A stretch of DNA of 64,000 nt from UBA1535 sp002323775 (GTDB taxonomy: Bacteria; Bacillota; Clostridia; Tissierellales; Sedimentibacteraceae). The stretch covers positions 1 through 64,000 of the forward strand of contig DAMAHZ010000002.1 of NCBI GenBank assembly GCA_031993545.1, written 5' to 3'. The position numbers and the translations under genes are program-made. Below are positions 7,810 to 17,429 of this stretch, one piece after another. How positions within the stretch are numbered: position 1 is the stretch's first letter; each line of letters opens with the position of its first letter. The notes below the pieces were generated by a model, which was given only the letters and a program-made list of their open reading frames with translations, made no database searches and had not been told where the DNA came from.

Positions 7810-8934
7810 TTACTCACCTATTTCTTCTGGTTCAATTTTATTAATAGCCTCAACCATCAAATCTTCATATGTGTCATTGTCAAGCTTATTTTGTCTTTCT
7901 TCATACTGAGATTCGCTGATAATGTCAATTCTCCATCCAGTTAATTTTGCAGCTAATCTTGCATTTTGTCCTTCCTTGCCTATGGCAAGTGATAATTGGT
8001 TATCAGGTACTACTGTTGTAGCAGTTTTTTCCTGTTCATTGGCACTTACACTTGTAATCTTTGCAGGTCCTAAGCTGTTGGCGATAAAGATTTCAGGGTC
8101 TTTGTTATAAATAACAATATCAATCTTTTCACCATTTATTTCATCTATTATTGACTTTACTCTCATACCCTTGTTTCCTACGCATGATCCAACCGGATCA
8201 ACATTTGGGTCGTGTGAATGAATGGCAATTTTTGTTCTTGAGCCTGCTTCACGAGATATACTATATATTTCCAAAACACCATCGTGAATTTCAGGAACTT
8301 CTAACTCAAATAACCTCTTAATCAAGTTCGGATGAGTCCTTGATAAAAGTACACTTGCACCCTTGCTTGAATTTTTAACTTCTAATATAACTGCTTTTAA
8401 TCTATCTCCCTGCTCAAATTCTTCGCCGGGGATTTGCTCGCTTTGAGTTATAACGCCTTCAATCTTACCCATGTCTAAGTAAATGCTGCCCTTAGTAACT
8501 CTTTGAACAACACCGTCAATTAAATCACTTTCTCTGCCCTCATACTCATTAAATATTGAATTTCTCTCTGCCTCACGGATTTTTTGAAGTATTACCTGTC
8601 TTGCTGTCTGCGCTGCTATCCTACCAAAATCCTTTTTAGGCTGAATTTCAATTTTAATAATGTCTCCAATCTCATAGCCGAGTCTAATTTGTCTTGCTTC
8701 CGCAAGAGAAATTTCCTGCTGAGAATCCTCAACAATTTCTACTACAGTTTTATCTGCATAAAGTTTAAAATCTCCGGAAACCTCATCAATTTCAATTGAA
8801 AAATTATTTGCTTTTCCAAAATTCTTTTTATAGCCTGATTCTAAAGCTGCCTTTATAGCTTCTATAACTACATCAGGAGATATTCCTTTCTCCTTTTCGA
8901 GCTCTCCTAATGCCCTTATGATATCCTTGCTCAT
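7810..8934 (-). CDS. nusA: Transcription termination/antitermination factor NusA
   Basis: A 374-residue NusA without the C-terminal acidic repeats, as usual in Firmicutes. Domains in order: RNA polymerase-binding N-domain (1-125), S1 (130-200, DGVVQRVTKGSIYLDMG), KH1 (about 230-290, VDPVGSCVGNKGMRVKSI) and KH2 (about 300-350, LSLAIGKEGQNARLAAKLTG). The SD GAAAGGA is 16 bases before the ATG, an unusually long gap; the bases after it, ATGAGAGAGTGT, resemble those at argS and trmD. The operon order rimP-nusA-ylxR-ylxQ-infB is intact. Confidence 0.97.
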   Translation of the reverse strand: MSKDIIRALGELEKEKGISPDVVIEAIKAALESGYKKNFGKANNFSIEIDEVSGDFKLYADKTVVEIVEDSQQEISLAEARQIRLGYEIGDIIKIEIQPKKDFGRIAAQTARQVILQKIREAERNSIFNEYEGRESDLIDGVVQRVTKGSIYLDMGKIEGVITQSEQIPGEEFEQGDRLKAVILEVKNSSKGASVLLSRTHPNLIKRLFELEVPEIHDGVLEIYSISREAGSRTKIAIHSHDPNVDPVGSCVGNKGMRVKSIIDEINGEKIDIVIYNKDPEIFIANSLGPAKITSVSANEQEKTATTVVPDNQLSLAIGKEGQNARLAAKLTGWRIDIISESQYEERQNKLDNDTYEDLMVEAINKIEPEEIGE

Positions 8935-8961
8935 TTTTACACTCTCTCATTCCTTTCTAAT

Positions 8962-9438
8962 TTAAAACAATTCAACGACTTTATTAATTTTTGTGATATT
9001 TTTTAATTCTACAGTAACTTTATTCTCATTGCCTGCTGTTCCAAGTCCAACTACTATATCATTTTCATTTTTTTCTAAAAGAATTCCCTTTAGTAATTTC
9101 ATTCCGTTCACTGGTGCAAATAACTTAACTTCTACTTCATTATTAAGATTTTTAATATAGTCTGAATCTTTTTTAAAAGCTCTGTCTACACCTGGAGAAG
9201 AAACCTCCAAAAAGTATTGGTCATCAATAAAGTCAAGCTCATCAAGCTTTTTATTAAACTCTCTGCTTACATTAGCACAGTCATCAATAGTTATTCCGCC
9301 CTCTTTGTCAAGATACACTCTAAGGTACATAAACGGACCTTCCTTGACATACTCAAGATCTACCAGCACATAATCAGTATTTTCAATTATTTTATTGATA
9401 ATCTTAGTTGAGGTTTCAACGATTTGTTTCTTGTTCAT
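8962..9438 (-). CDS. rimP: Ribosome maturation factor RimP
   Basis: A 158-residue 30S assembly factor. The typical LEYVKEGPFMYLRVYLDKEGG segment is present in pieces, followed by ITIDDCANVSREFNKKLDE and the hallmark LEVSSPGVDRAF. The C-terminal SH3-like domain is complete. AAGGAAGGTG precedes the ATG at 9438. It opens the nusA-infB operon. Upstream it is separated from polC, its usual neighbour, by argS. Confidence 0.96.
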   Translation of the reverse strand: MNKKQIVETSTKIINKIIENTDYVLVDLEYVKEGPFMYLRVYLDKEGGITIDDCANVSREFNKKLDELDFIDDQYFLEVSSPGVDRAFKKDSDYIKNLNNEVEVKLFAPVNGMKLLKGILLEKNENDIVVGLGTAGNENKVTVELKNITKINKVVELF

Positions 9439-9532
9439 ATATTTAATTCACCTTCCTTCAATTATGTATTAATACTAATGCTTAATTTAAAGCTATGCAA
9501 TTGGTTATCATATCAAGCATAAATATAAGTAG

Positions 9533-9558
9533 AAAGAGTGGGAATTAACCCACTCTTT
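9533..9558 (-). terminator. Terminator after argS
   Basis: AAAGAGTGGG (9533-9542) and CCCACTCTTT (9549-9558) form a perfect 10-bp stem with a 6-base loop. On the minus strand it is followed by CTACTTATATTT, a weak U-tract. It separates argS from rimP. Confidence 0.75.
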
Positions 9559-9691
9559 TGTCAAAATTTCTATCTATACATTAGTATAACACATTTCAAA
9601 ACAAAAATCAAATACAAAAATTAATATTTTGTAATATTTTTAAATAAAATTTACATCTATACTAAATATTTATAAACATAAAAATTATTTG

Positions 9692-11449
9692 CTACATTGC
9701 ATTAACATGCTCGATACCTAAGATATCTAAATGCTTAATAAGCATTTTCTTAACTATTTGACAGATGTTAACCCACACTTGCTTTTTATCAGCGTCACTT
9801 TCACTAATGATGTGATTATCATTGTAGAAATTTGAAAACAACGATGCTATTTCATAAGCATTTTCACAGATATAGTTAGGAGCTTTTTCATTGAATGAAT
9901 TTTTGAAAACCTCTCCACTTAATGAAAGCTTTAATAGCAATTGCTTTTCAGTATCTGAATATATATTGTTTATTGCAATCTTGCTGCTTTCGTTTTGCTC
10001 TAATTTACTTAATAAAGAGTTTATACGAGCTATAGTGTACAGTAAGAATACTCCTGTTTTACCCTTAGAGGCTAAGAATTTATCTATATCAAATATATAG
10101 TCTTTTAATCTGTGGTTTATTAAATCTCCGAATTTGATAGCTGCAACAGTTATCTTGCTTGCTTTTTCTTCTATATTTTCTATATTTCCAAACTCTGATT
10201 CCTTTAATCTTTCTACAGCCTTTTCGTATACCGTATTGTATAAATCTTCCAGCTTCATTACTCCGCCATCACGAGTTTTAAATGGCTTTCCGTCTTTTCC
10301 ATTCATAGTTCCAAAGCCAAGATGCTCAAGATTGGTATCATTACTTACTATTTCAGCCTTTTTAGCACATCTGAATACTTGATTAAAGTGTAAGCTCTGT
10401 CTGCTATCTACAACATACCAAATTTCACTTGGATTATAGTCCTTTTGTCTTTGTAGGATTGTAGCTAAGTCAGTTGTTGCATAGTTGCTTGAATTGTCAG
10501 ATTTTTTAATCATTACAGGCGGAATTTGAACCTTGTCATCTTCATTTTGCACATCAACCACTAAAGCACCGTTGCTTGTATAAGTTAAATTTTTATTGTC
10601 TAAAATCTTTAATAACTCATCAATATATTGGTCTGCATCACTTTCACCATACCATAATTCAAAGTGTACATTCAATGTATCGTACATTTTTTTGAAATCA
10701 TCCTTAGATACTTGAAGCATTTTTTTCCATAATGCGTAATATCCTTTGTTGAGATTTTGCAACTCAACAGTGATTTTTTGTGCTATAGCTCTAAATTCTT
10801 CATCTTCTTTGCTTTTTTTACTTGCAAAAGGATAAATTTCATTTAGTTCCTCTGCTGTAACTACAAAATCAACTTCTTGACTTTCATCAAAATTTTCTTT
10901 AAAATATGGCAATTCGGGATGTCTTTCCTTTATTTCAGCAATAACTAAACCCATTGGCAAACCCCAGTCACCTAAATGAACATCTCCTATTGCGTTTCTT
11001 CCTGTAGAAGCTGCAAGCCTTTTCAATGCCTCTCCTATAATTGCTGCTCTTAAGTGTCCTATATGCAAAGGCTTTGCACAGTTAGGTCCGCCGTAATCAA
11101 CAACGATAGTTTCTTGTTTTTCAGCTTGCTGGATACCCAAATGTTTATCCTCTGCCAATTCATTTATATAATTTAATAAAAAGCTATCTTCTATTGCTAA
11201 GTTTAAAAATCCTGATACTACATCAACTTTCTTAAATATCTTTTCATTTGTTAAAACAGCTGATACCTCTGTTGCTATAGCCTGAGGAGCTTTTCTATAT
11301 TGCTTTGCTGCCATAAAGGCACCATTACATTGAAATTCACATAAATCTTGTCTATCAGATACGATAACCTTTCCATAATTTTTATCATATCCACATTTTT
11401 CAAAAGCATTACTCACATTTTCAGTCAGTATATTTATTAAAGTATTCAT
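9692..11449 (-). CDS. argS: Arginyl-tRNA synthetase
   Basis: A 585-residue class I synthetase charging tRNA-Arg. Visible features are the N-terminal Add-1 domain (1-115), the HIGH box in CAKPLHIGHLRAAIIGEALK near residue 130 and the ArgRS-specific GKDGKPFKTRDGG near 375 in place of KMSKS. A DALR anticodon-binding domain with LLYTIARINSLL ends the protein. The ATG at 11449 lies 12 bases after GAAAGGA; the ATG at 11461 touches the SD and is unlikely. Its own promoter and terminator, and its place between polC and rimP, suggest a later insertion. Confidence 0.96.
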   Translation of the reverse strand: MNTLINILTENVSNAFEKCGYDKNYGKVIVSDRQDLCEFQCNGAFMAAKQYRKAPQAIATEVSAVLTNEKIFKKVDVVSGFLNLAIEDSFLLNYINELAEDKHLGIQQAEKQETIVVDYGGPNCAKPLHIGHLRAAIIGEALKRLAASTGRNAIGDVHLGDWGLPMGLVIAEIKERHPELPYFKENFDESQEVDFVVTAEELNEIYPFASKKSKEDEEFRAIAQKITVELQNLNKGYYALWKKMLQVSKDDFKKMYDTLNVHFELWYGESDADQYIDELLKILDNKNLTYTSNGALVVDVQNEDDKVQIPPVMIKKSDNSSNYATTDLATILQRQKDYNPSEIWYVVDSRQSLHFNQVFRCAKKAEIVSNDTNLEHLGFGTMNGKDGKPFKTRDGGVMKLEDLYNTVYEKAVERLKESEFGNIENIEEKASKITVAAIKFGDLINHRLKDYIFDIDKFLASKGKTGVFLLYTIARINSLLSKLEQNESSKIAINNIYSDTEKQLLLKLSLSGEVFKNSFNEKAPNYICENAYEIASLFSNFYNDNHIISESDADKKQVWVNICQIVKKMLIKHLDILGIEHVNAM

Positions 11450-11524
11450 ACTCTTATTCATTCCTTTCTCTAGTTGTAAATATTGAGTTTACAAGCATAA
11501 TTTTTTTCTAATTAATTTTTATTA

Positions 11525-11553
11525 ATATTATATTATGCTGACTAAATTGTCAA
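11525..11553 (-). promoter_or_regulatory. Sigma-A promoter for argS
   Basis: On the minus strand TTGACA (11548-11553) is followed after 17 bases by TAATAT (11525-11530). An inverted repeat TTGTAAA/TTTACAA lies in the leader shortly before the SD. I looked for T-box landmarks (a specifier loop and a conserved antiterminator bulge) and saw none. Confidence 0.75.
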
Positions 11554-11633
11554 TATATTTTTACATTTTATTGATTTTAATTTACTATTCAACATTATTC
11601 ATATTAATGGTATATTGTTTACTAATATACTAT

Positions 11634-14600
11634 CTAAAAATTAAACAGCGTAAGCTGGTTTGTTTTATCCATGTTCTTTAAACAACCATGTTTTTCCAGC
11701 ACTTCTATTACCGTTTTTGTTACCTTTGCACGTTTTGTTATATCCTCTATCGAGATAAACTCACCTTTTTCCCGTTCTTCCTTTATACTTATAGCGGCGT
11801 TTTCTCCAAGACCTTGAAGTCCTATCAGCGGTGGGAGAATTCCGCCCTCAAATATTTGAAATCTTTTGTCATCAGATTTGTATAAATCTACTTTTTCGCA
11901 TCTATATCCTCTTTTGTACATCTCTTTGGCAACTTCAAGGACTGTGTATGCGTCTTTTTCCTTTGTTGTTTTGTCATTGCCCTTTCTGTCTATTTCAAGC
12001 ATAGCATCTTCTATGCTTTTTAAGCCATTGGCTATGATTTCCGCATCAAAGTCCTGTGCCTTCATAGTAAAGTATGATGCGTAAAAGGCCTCTGGATGAT
12101 GAACCTTAAAGTATGCTATTTTAACCGACATCATAACATAAGCAACAGCATGTGCCTTAGGGAACATATATTTTATCTTATTACATGACTCTATGTACCA
12201 CTCTGGAACATCTTGGGCTCTCATAGCTTCTTCGTCTTCCTTTTTCAAGCCTTTTCCTTTTCTTACCTTTTCCATAATTTCAAAAGATAATTTATTATCT
12301 ACACCTTTTGATATTAGATATGTCATTATGTCATCACGAGTTGCTATAACTCCATCAATCTTGCAGGTACCATTTAATATAAGCTCCTGTGCATTACCAA
12401 CCCAAACATCAGTACCATGAGAAAGTCCGCTTATACGAAGTAAATCAGAAAATGATTTTGGTTTAGTTTCCAAAACCATTTTTCTTACAAAGGCTGTACC
12501 AAATTCCGGTATAGCAAGAGTTCCTGTTTCGCAGTTTATATCTTCTTTCGTTACTCCAAGAGCATTTGGACTTGTAAATATTGACATAGTTTTTTTATCG
12601 TCAAGAGGAACATCTTTATCATTTATGCCTGTAAAATCCTCTAGCATTCTTATTATCGAGGGAGTATCATGTCCAAGAAGGTCTAGTTTTAGTATACGCC
12701 CTGATATGGAATGATAGTCAAAATGCGTTGTTATAGAATCTGATTTTACATTGTTCGCTGGATATTGTATAGGAGTAAAATCGTATATATCCTTGTTTCT
12801 AGGAACTACCATTACTCCCCCGGGATGCTGTCCGGATGTTCTTTTTACTCCTAAGCAGCCTTGTATAATTCTGTTTATCTCAGCATTTCGTTTTGTTTGA
12901 CCTTTTTCCTCATAATAGTTTTTAACAAATCCAAAGGCTGTTTTATCCGCTATCGTACCTATAGTTCCAGCTCTGTATACCTTTCCCTCACCAAATAGCT
13001 CCTCTGTATATTTCATAACAGTTGCCTGTTCTTCACCTGCAAAGTTAAGGTCTATATCAGGCTCTTTGTCTCCATAAAATCCAAGAAAGACCTCAAACGG
13101 TATTTCATGTCCATCCTTACCTAACTTAGTTCCACAATTTGGACATATCTTGTCAGGTAAATCTACTCCTGAGCCATATTCACCATTTGTAAAGAATTCT
13201 GAATATTTGCAATTATCACAAATATAGTGTGGAACTAAAGGATTAACCTCTGATATACCACTCATCGTAGCAGCAAAAGATGAGCCAACAGAACCTCTCG
13301 AGCCTACTATATACCCGTCCTCATTAGATTTTTTTACAAGCTTTTGAGCTATGATATACATGACGGAATAGCCACTGCTGATTATCGAATTCAGCTCTCT
13401 TTCAAGCCTTTTCTCAACTATCTCCGGCAGAGGATTTCCATAAATTCTATAAGCTTTTTCGTAACATATTGTTCTGAATTCTTCATCTGCACCATCTATT
13501 ATTGGTGGGAACGTACCATCTGGTATAGGCAGTATGCTCTCTATCATATCTGCAATTATATTGGTGTTTTTAACAACAACCTCGTGAGCTAATTCCTTAC
13601 CAAGGTATGAAAAGTCATCCAGCATTTCACCAGTTGTTTTAAGGTATAATGGTGCTTGGTCCTCAGCATCATCAAAGCCTTGACCAGACATTAATATTCT
13701 TCTGTATAGCTCATCTTCTTCTTTCAGGAAGTGAACATCACCGGTAGCAACTACAATTTTATTTAGTTTTTTTCCAAGCTCAATTATTTTTCTGTTAATA
13801 TCCTTTAATTCATCCATAGATTTTACTGTACCATTTCTGTACAAAAACTCATTGTTAGCAAGAGGCTGTATCTCAAGGAAATCATAAAATTCAGCTATTT
13901 TTTCAATTTTTTCGTCACTTTCTCCGCCTATTACGGCTCTATATAGCTCTCCTGCTTCACAGGCTGTGCCGATTATGAGACCATCTCTAACCTTGTCTAA
14001 ATCAGATTTTAATATACGTGGTTTTTTGTAAAACAACTCTAAATGTGCTTTGGAAACTAATTTATATAATTCCTTTAAGCCTACCAAGTTTTTAACTAAA
14101 ATATTCACATGAAAGGTAGGCTTTTTACTCATATCTATGTTTTTAGTAAGCTTTTCGTTTAGTGTATCAATTTCTGTTATACCTTGTTGTTCCAATAATT
14201 TATATAATTCCAGCAACAGCATTGCTGTAGCCTTTGCATCATCTACTGCTCTATGATGATTTTCTAAGCTTATATCAAATTTCTTAGTCAAGGTATCTAG
14301 CTTATAGTTTCTTACTCCCTTTACTAATGCCTTTGATAATTCAAGAGTATCTATTACAGACATATCATATTTTTCATCAAAGCTTATAAAGTGCTTTTCC
14401 TTAATAAACTTAGTATCAAAGCCTGCATTATGAGCTACAAGTATAGAATTTTCGCCAACAAAGCTTTTGAATCCAGTTAATGCTTCTTTTATACTTGGAG
14501 CACCTATAAGCATATCATCTGTTATGCTTGTAAGCTCAATAATTTTTTCTGGTAGCTTCATACTTGTACTGACAAATGTGTTAAATGTATCAATAATCTT

Positions 14601-15914
14601 TCTATCTCTTATCTTGACAGCCCCAATTTCAATTATATCATCCTTGCGTGCATTAAGACCTGTTGTTTCAATATCAAACACTACAAGCTCAGAATCGAGA
14701 TTTTTACCGTCACAGTGATAGGATATAGATGTACCATCATCTATGAGATAGCCCTCCATACCATATATAACCTTAAAATCCTTAGTTGCTGCTTCCATAG
14801 CATTTGGAAAGCCTTGCACTATTCCGTGGTCAGTTATTGCCATAGCCCTATGTCCCCATTTTTTAGCAAGCTTTGCATAATCTGAGAATTGGTTTATTCC
14901 GTCCATTGAGCTCATACATGTATGCAAGTGCAGCTCTACTCTTTTTTCATCTACCATGTCCATTTTTACGGATTCAACAACTTCTACTTCTCTTATTGCC
15001 TTGCACATCACAACCAATTCACGTGCATAGGTGTCATAGCTTGCATCGCCTATGATTTCGACAGCCTTAAAACCTTGTACATCTTCAGGATTTACATTTT
15101 TAGGACAGAAATATTTTACATTTATCGTATCTGAGTAATCTGTAACAGAATATGTAAGTAAAAAATTACCACTTTTTAACTCTCTTTTATCAAATGAAAC
15201 TACTGTACCTTTTATATGTACCTCGCCTGAGTTATCGTTTATTTCTGATATTTTGCTTAGCTCTAAAACATCAAATTTCTTTTCATCCTTTATATTTTGT
15301 TTGAATTTAGGGGCTTGTTTTTCTTTTGTAAAAATTTGACTGTTGTTCGCTTGTTCTGAGGTTTTCTTTTCATTTTTTGCTACACTGTCGGATAGTGATT
15401 TTTTTATTTCATTTTCAAGCATTTCAAGATTTTTATCTTCAATTGAATCAGCTGTTGCTTCTTCAATTCTAATTATTATATTAAAATCAAAATTGTATAA
15501 ATTCAGAAAAAATTCCTTTAGCTTTTTATCAAGACCTTGTTCCTTTATTTGCTCATATGTAGAATCTGTTGATGTTTTTATGATAATATCATTACCATCA
15601 ATCGAGGTTTGACAGCATTTATAGCTTATTAGAGAAATCTTTTTTATTAAATAATCAATATTTAATTTTAATATTTTATTGAAGTTATCATCTTTTTCTT
15701 TCAAATCATAGATTATATAAAATTCTACGTCAACCATATCGGAATAGTGGGATTTTATTTCTAATCTTAGCTTATCTATCTCTTGAAGATTGATTATCTT
15801 ATCTGATAACATATTAAATTTAATTAGATTCTTTTCTTTTATAACTTCAATATTATTAAATTTTGCTTTTGAAATTCCCTCATATTTACTAAAATATTTA
15901 TTAAAATCAAACAT
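11634..15914 (-). CDS. polC: DNA polymerase III alpha subunit, PolC type
   Basis: A 1426-residue replicative polymerase with the Gram-positive PolC order: N-terminal domain (1-220), OB fold (about 225-315, VHIKGTVVSFDKRELKSG), first PHP part (ELHLHTCMSSMDG near 328), DEDD proofreading exonuclease (VVFDIETTGLNARKDD near 412) and the second PHP part. The polymerase core follows (GSRGSVGSSFAATMSGI, a four-cysteine zinc segment CDNCKYSEF...CPNCGTK, PDIDLNFAGEEQ, RTSGQHPGGVMVVP). It marks a low-GC Gram-positive. It has its own promoter (15961-15989). Confidence 0.98.
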   Translation of the reverse strand: MFDFNKYFSKYEGISKAKFNNIEVIKEKNLIKFNMLSDKIINLQEIDKLRLEIKSHYSDMVDVEFYIIYDLKEKDDNFNKILKLNIDYLIKKISLISYKCCQTSIDGNDIIIKTSTDSTYEQIKEQGLDKKLKEFFLNLYNFDFNIIIRIEEATADSIEDKNLEMLENEIKKSLSDSVAKNEKKTSEQANNSQIFTKEKQAPKFKQNIKDEKKFDVLELSKISEINDNSGEVHIKGTVVSFDKRELKSGNFLLTYSVTDYSDTINVKYFCPKNVNPEDVQGFKAVEIIGDASYDTYARELVVMCKAIREVEVVESVKMDMVDEKRVELHLHTCMSSMDGINQFSDYAKLAKKWGHRAMAITDHGIVQGFPNAMEAATKDFKVIYGMEGYLIDDGTSISYHCDGKNLDSELVVFDIETTGLNARKDDIIEIGAVKIRDRKIIDTFNTFVSTSMKLPEKIIELTSITDDMLIGAPSIKEALTGFKSFVGENSILVAHNAGFDTKFIKEKHFISFDEKYDMSVIDTLELSKALVKGVRNYKLDTLTKKFDISLENHHRAVDDAKATAMLLLELYKLLEQQGITEIDTLNEKLTKNIDMSKKPTFHVNILVKNLVGLKELYKLVSKAHLELFYKKPRILKSDLDKVRDGLIIGTACEAGELYRAVIGGESDEKIEKIAEFYDFLEIQPLANNEFLYRNGTVKSMDELKDINRKIIELGKKLNKIVVATGDVHFLKEEDELYRRILMSGQGFDDAEDQAPLYLKTTGEMLDDFSYLGKELAHEVVVKNTNIIADMIESILPIPDGTFPPIIDGADEEFRTICYEKAYRIYGNPLPEIVEKRLERELNSIISSGYSVMYIIAQKLVKKSNEDGYIVGSRGSVGSSFAATMSGISEVNPLVPHYICDNCKYSEFFTNGEYGSGVDLPDKICPNCGTKLGKDGHEIPFEVFLGFYGDKEPDIDLNFAGEEQATVMKYTEELFGEGKVYRAGTIGTIADKTAFGFVKNYYEEKGQTKRNAEINRIIQGCLGVKRTSGQHPGGVMVVPRNKDIYDFTPIQYPANNVKSDSITTHFDYHSISGRILKLDLLGHDTPSIIRMLEDFTGINDKDVPLDDKKTMSIFTSPNALGVTKEDINCETGTLAIPEFGTAFVRKMVLETKPKSFSDLLRISGLSHGTDVWVGNAQELILNGTCKIDGVIATRDDIMTYLISKGVDNKLSFEIMEKVRKGKGLKKEDEEAMRAQDVPEWYIESCNKIKYMFPKAHAVAYVMMSVKIAYFKVHHPEAFYASYFTMKAQDFDAEIIANGLKSIEDAMLEIDRKGNDKTTKEKDAYTVLEVAKEMYKRGYRCEKVDLYKSDDKRFQIFEGGILPPLIGLQGLGENAAISIKEEREKGEFISIEDITKRAKVTKTVIEVLEKHGCLKNMDKTNQLTLFNF

Positions 15915-15960
15915 TTTTATTCTCCGTTATCTTATACTGTTATGCTTTATACTAGAATTA

Positions 15961-15989
15961 ATTATAGCATTAATCATACTTTTTGTCAT
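15961..15989 (-). promoter_or_regulatory. Promoter for polC
   Basis: On the minus strand ATGACA (15984-15989), a 17-base spacer and TATAAT (15961-15966) lie just past the ispG terminator. The predicted start is about 40 bases before the polC ATG. Confidence 0.7.
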
Positions 15990-15994
15990 GTTAA

Positions 15995-16040
15995 AAAATC
16001 TTCATAAAAATCTTGCTTATAAAGATTTCATGAAGATTTT
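15995..16040 (-). terminator. Terminator after ispG
   Basis: AAAATCTTCAT (15995-16005) pairs with ATGAAGATTTT (16030-16040), 11 bp with a 24-base loop. On the minus strand a run of Ts follows. It divides the cdsA-ispG group from polC. Confidence 0.7.
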
Positions 16041-16139
16041 AATATTTTGAAGACATTTGTTCTTTCTAATATATTATAGAAATAATAAAATCTATTAATT
16101 ATAAATTTAAAATATTATATTTAAACACAATATTAATCG

Positions 16140-17228
16140 CTATAATTTATCGATTTCTTCTAAAAGAACATTGATTATTTCACTTTCTTTCACCTTTGTA
16201 ATTATTTGTCCTTTTTTAAATAACAATGCTTCACCGTTACCGCTTGCTATTCCTATATCAGCTTCCCTTGCTTCTCCCGGACCATTTACAGCACATCCCA
16301 TTATAGCGATTTTAATATCCTTCTTAATAGGAGCGATAGCACGCTTTACATCTCTTACAATATTGATTAAATCAACCTTTGTTCTGCCACAGGTAGGACA
16401 GGAAACTATCTCTATACCATATGGTCTTAAACCTAGATATTGTAAGATTTTTCTTCCGATTATTACCTCACGCAAAGGCTCCTCGGTCAAAGAAACTCGA
16501 ATTGTATCACCTATACCCATGAGCAGTAAAGAGCCAAGCCCCATAGAAGATTTTATTATTCCATCTTCATCTGAGCCAGACTCAGTTATGCCAAGATGTA
16601 TCGGATAATCTGTTCTTTTTTTCAGTTCAACATTTGCATCATAAGTCATCTTTACATCAGATGCCTTTATTGAAATTGCTATATTTTCATAGTTATATTT
16701 TTCAACAATTCTAACCTGCTCTAATGCACTTTCAACTAGAGAAAGCTTATTTACTCCATTATACTTATCTAAAAATTCTTTTTTAACAGAGCCTGAATTT
16801 ACTCCTACTCTTATTGGAATATTGTTAATTTTACACTCGTTTATAACACTCGCTGCATTTTCTTCAGAGCCTATATAGCATGGATTAATTCTTATCGCAT
16901 CAGCACCATTTTTAAGTGCGTGAAGTGCCATTTTATAGTCGAATTGAATGTCTGCAACTACTGGCATTTCAGTATGTTTTTTAATTATGCTTATAGCCTT
17001 GGCATCCTCAACTGTATCAACAGATGCACGTATAATGTCACAGCCATTAAGCTCTAAAAGCTGAACTTGTTCTATAGATCTTTCTATATCGCTTAATTTT
17101 GTGTTTAACATTGATTGCACTGTGATTTTATTGTTTCCGCCTACATAGAGATTGCCGCATTTTATTGCTCTGCTTGTAGACTTTAAATCTTCCTCATAGT
17201 TTATTGGTTCATTTGCTTTATTTAACAT
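16140..17228 (-). CDS. ispG: 4-hydroxy-3-methylbut-2-en-1-yl diphosphate synthase IspG
   Basis: A 362-residue iron-sulfur enzyme of the MEP isoprenoid pathway. The TIM-barrel start (VGGNNKITVQSMLNTKLSD, GCDIIRASVD) is followed by the [4Fe-4S] ligands CPTCGRTKVDL near residue 268 and GCAVNGPGEAREADIG near 310. Two in-frame ATGs exist, 17240 and 17228. The first is the last part of a hairpin, so I prefer 17228, 12 bases past the stem. The only good SD (GAAAGGAT, 17313-17320) lies beyond that hairpin. The pathway needs dxr, which is not at its usual place beside rseP. Confidence 0.94.
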   Translation of the reverse strand: MLNKANEPINYEEDLKSTSRAIKCGNLYVGGNNKITVQSMLNTKLSDIERSIEQVQLLELNGCDIIRASVDTVEDAKAISIIKKHTEMPVVADIQFDYKMALHALKNGADAIRINPCYIGSEENAASVINECKINNIPIRVGVNSGSVKKEFLDKYNGVNKLSLVESALEQVRIVEKYNYENIAISIKASDVKMTYDANVELKKRTDYPIHLGITESGSDEDGIIKSSMGLGSLLLMGIGDTIRVSLTEEPLREVIIGRKILQYLGLRPYGIEIVSCPTCGRTKVDLINIVRDVKRAIAPIKKDIKIAIMGCAVNGPGEAREADIGIASGNGEALLFKKGQIITKVKESEIINVLLEEIDKL

Positions 17229-17238
17229 AAGTATGTCC

Positions 17239-17320
17239 ATGCACCTATTATATAAATGTCCATGAAAAATTTGTTCAATGGATAAGTTTTGCTAAAAGCA
17301 AACTCAGTGCATATCCTTTC
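17239..17320 (-). promoter_or_regulatory. SD-hairpin-start element, copy 2 (before ispG)
   Basis: On the minus strand GAAAGGAT (17313-17320) runs straight into ATGCAC (17307-17312), which pairs with GTGCAT (17239-17244). Inside are a hairpin TTTGCT/AGCAAA and a second one CCA-TGA/TCATGG. The left half matches copy 1 closely: ATGCACYGAGTTTG, then TTTAGCAAA, then TCCA. The right half ends GGTGCATGG as in copies 1 and 3. Confidence 0.7.
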
Positions 17321-17429
17321 TTTATTTTTCGTTTATTTCAACCTTATTTACCTCTTTTTATATGTATAAATAATTTGTCAGAGAATTAAAGCTTTGAACT
17401 AAAAATCTCTGACAAACTATAATTAACTA

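Noticed and set aside
11462..11640. T-box riboswitch upstream of argS
   Set aside because: The leader is too short and I find no specifier loop or T-box consensus; only a small TTGTAAA/TTTACAA hairpin.
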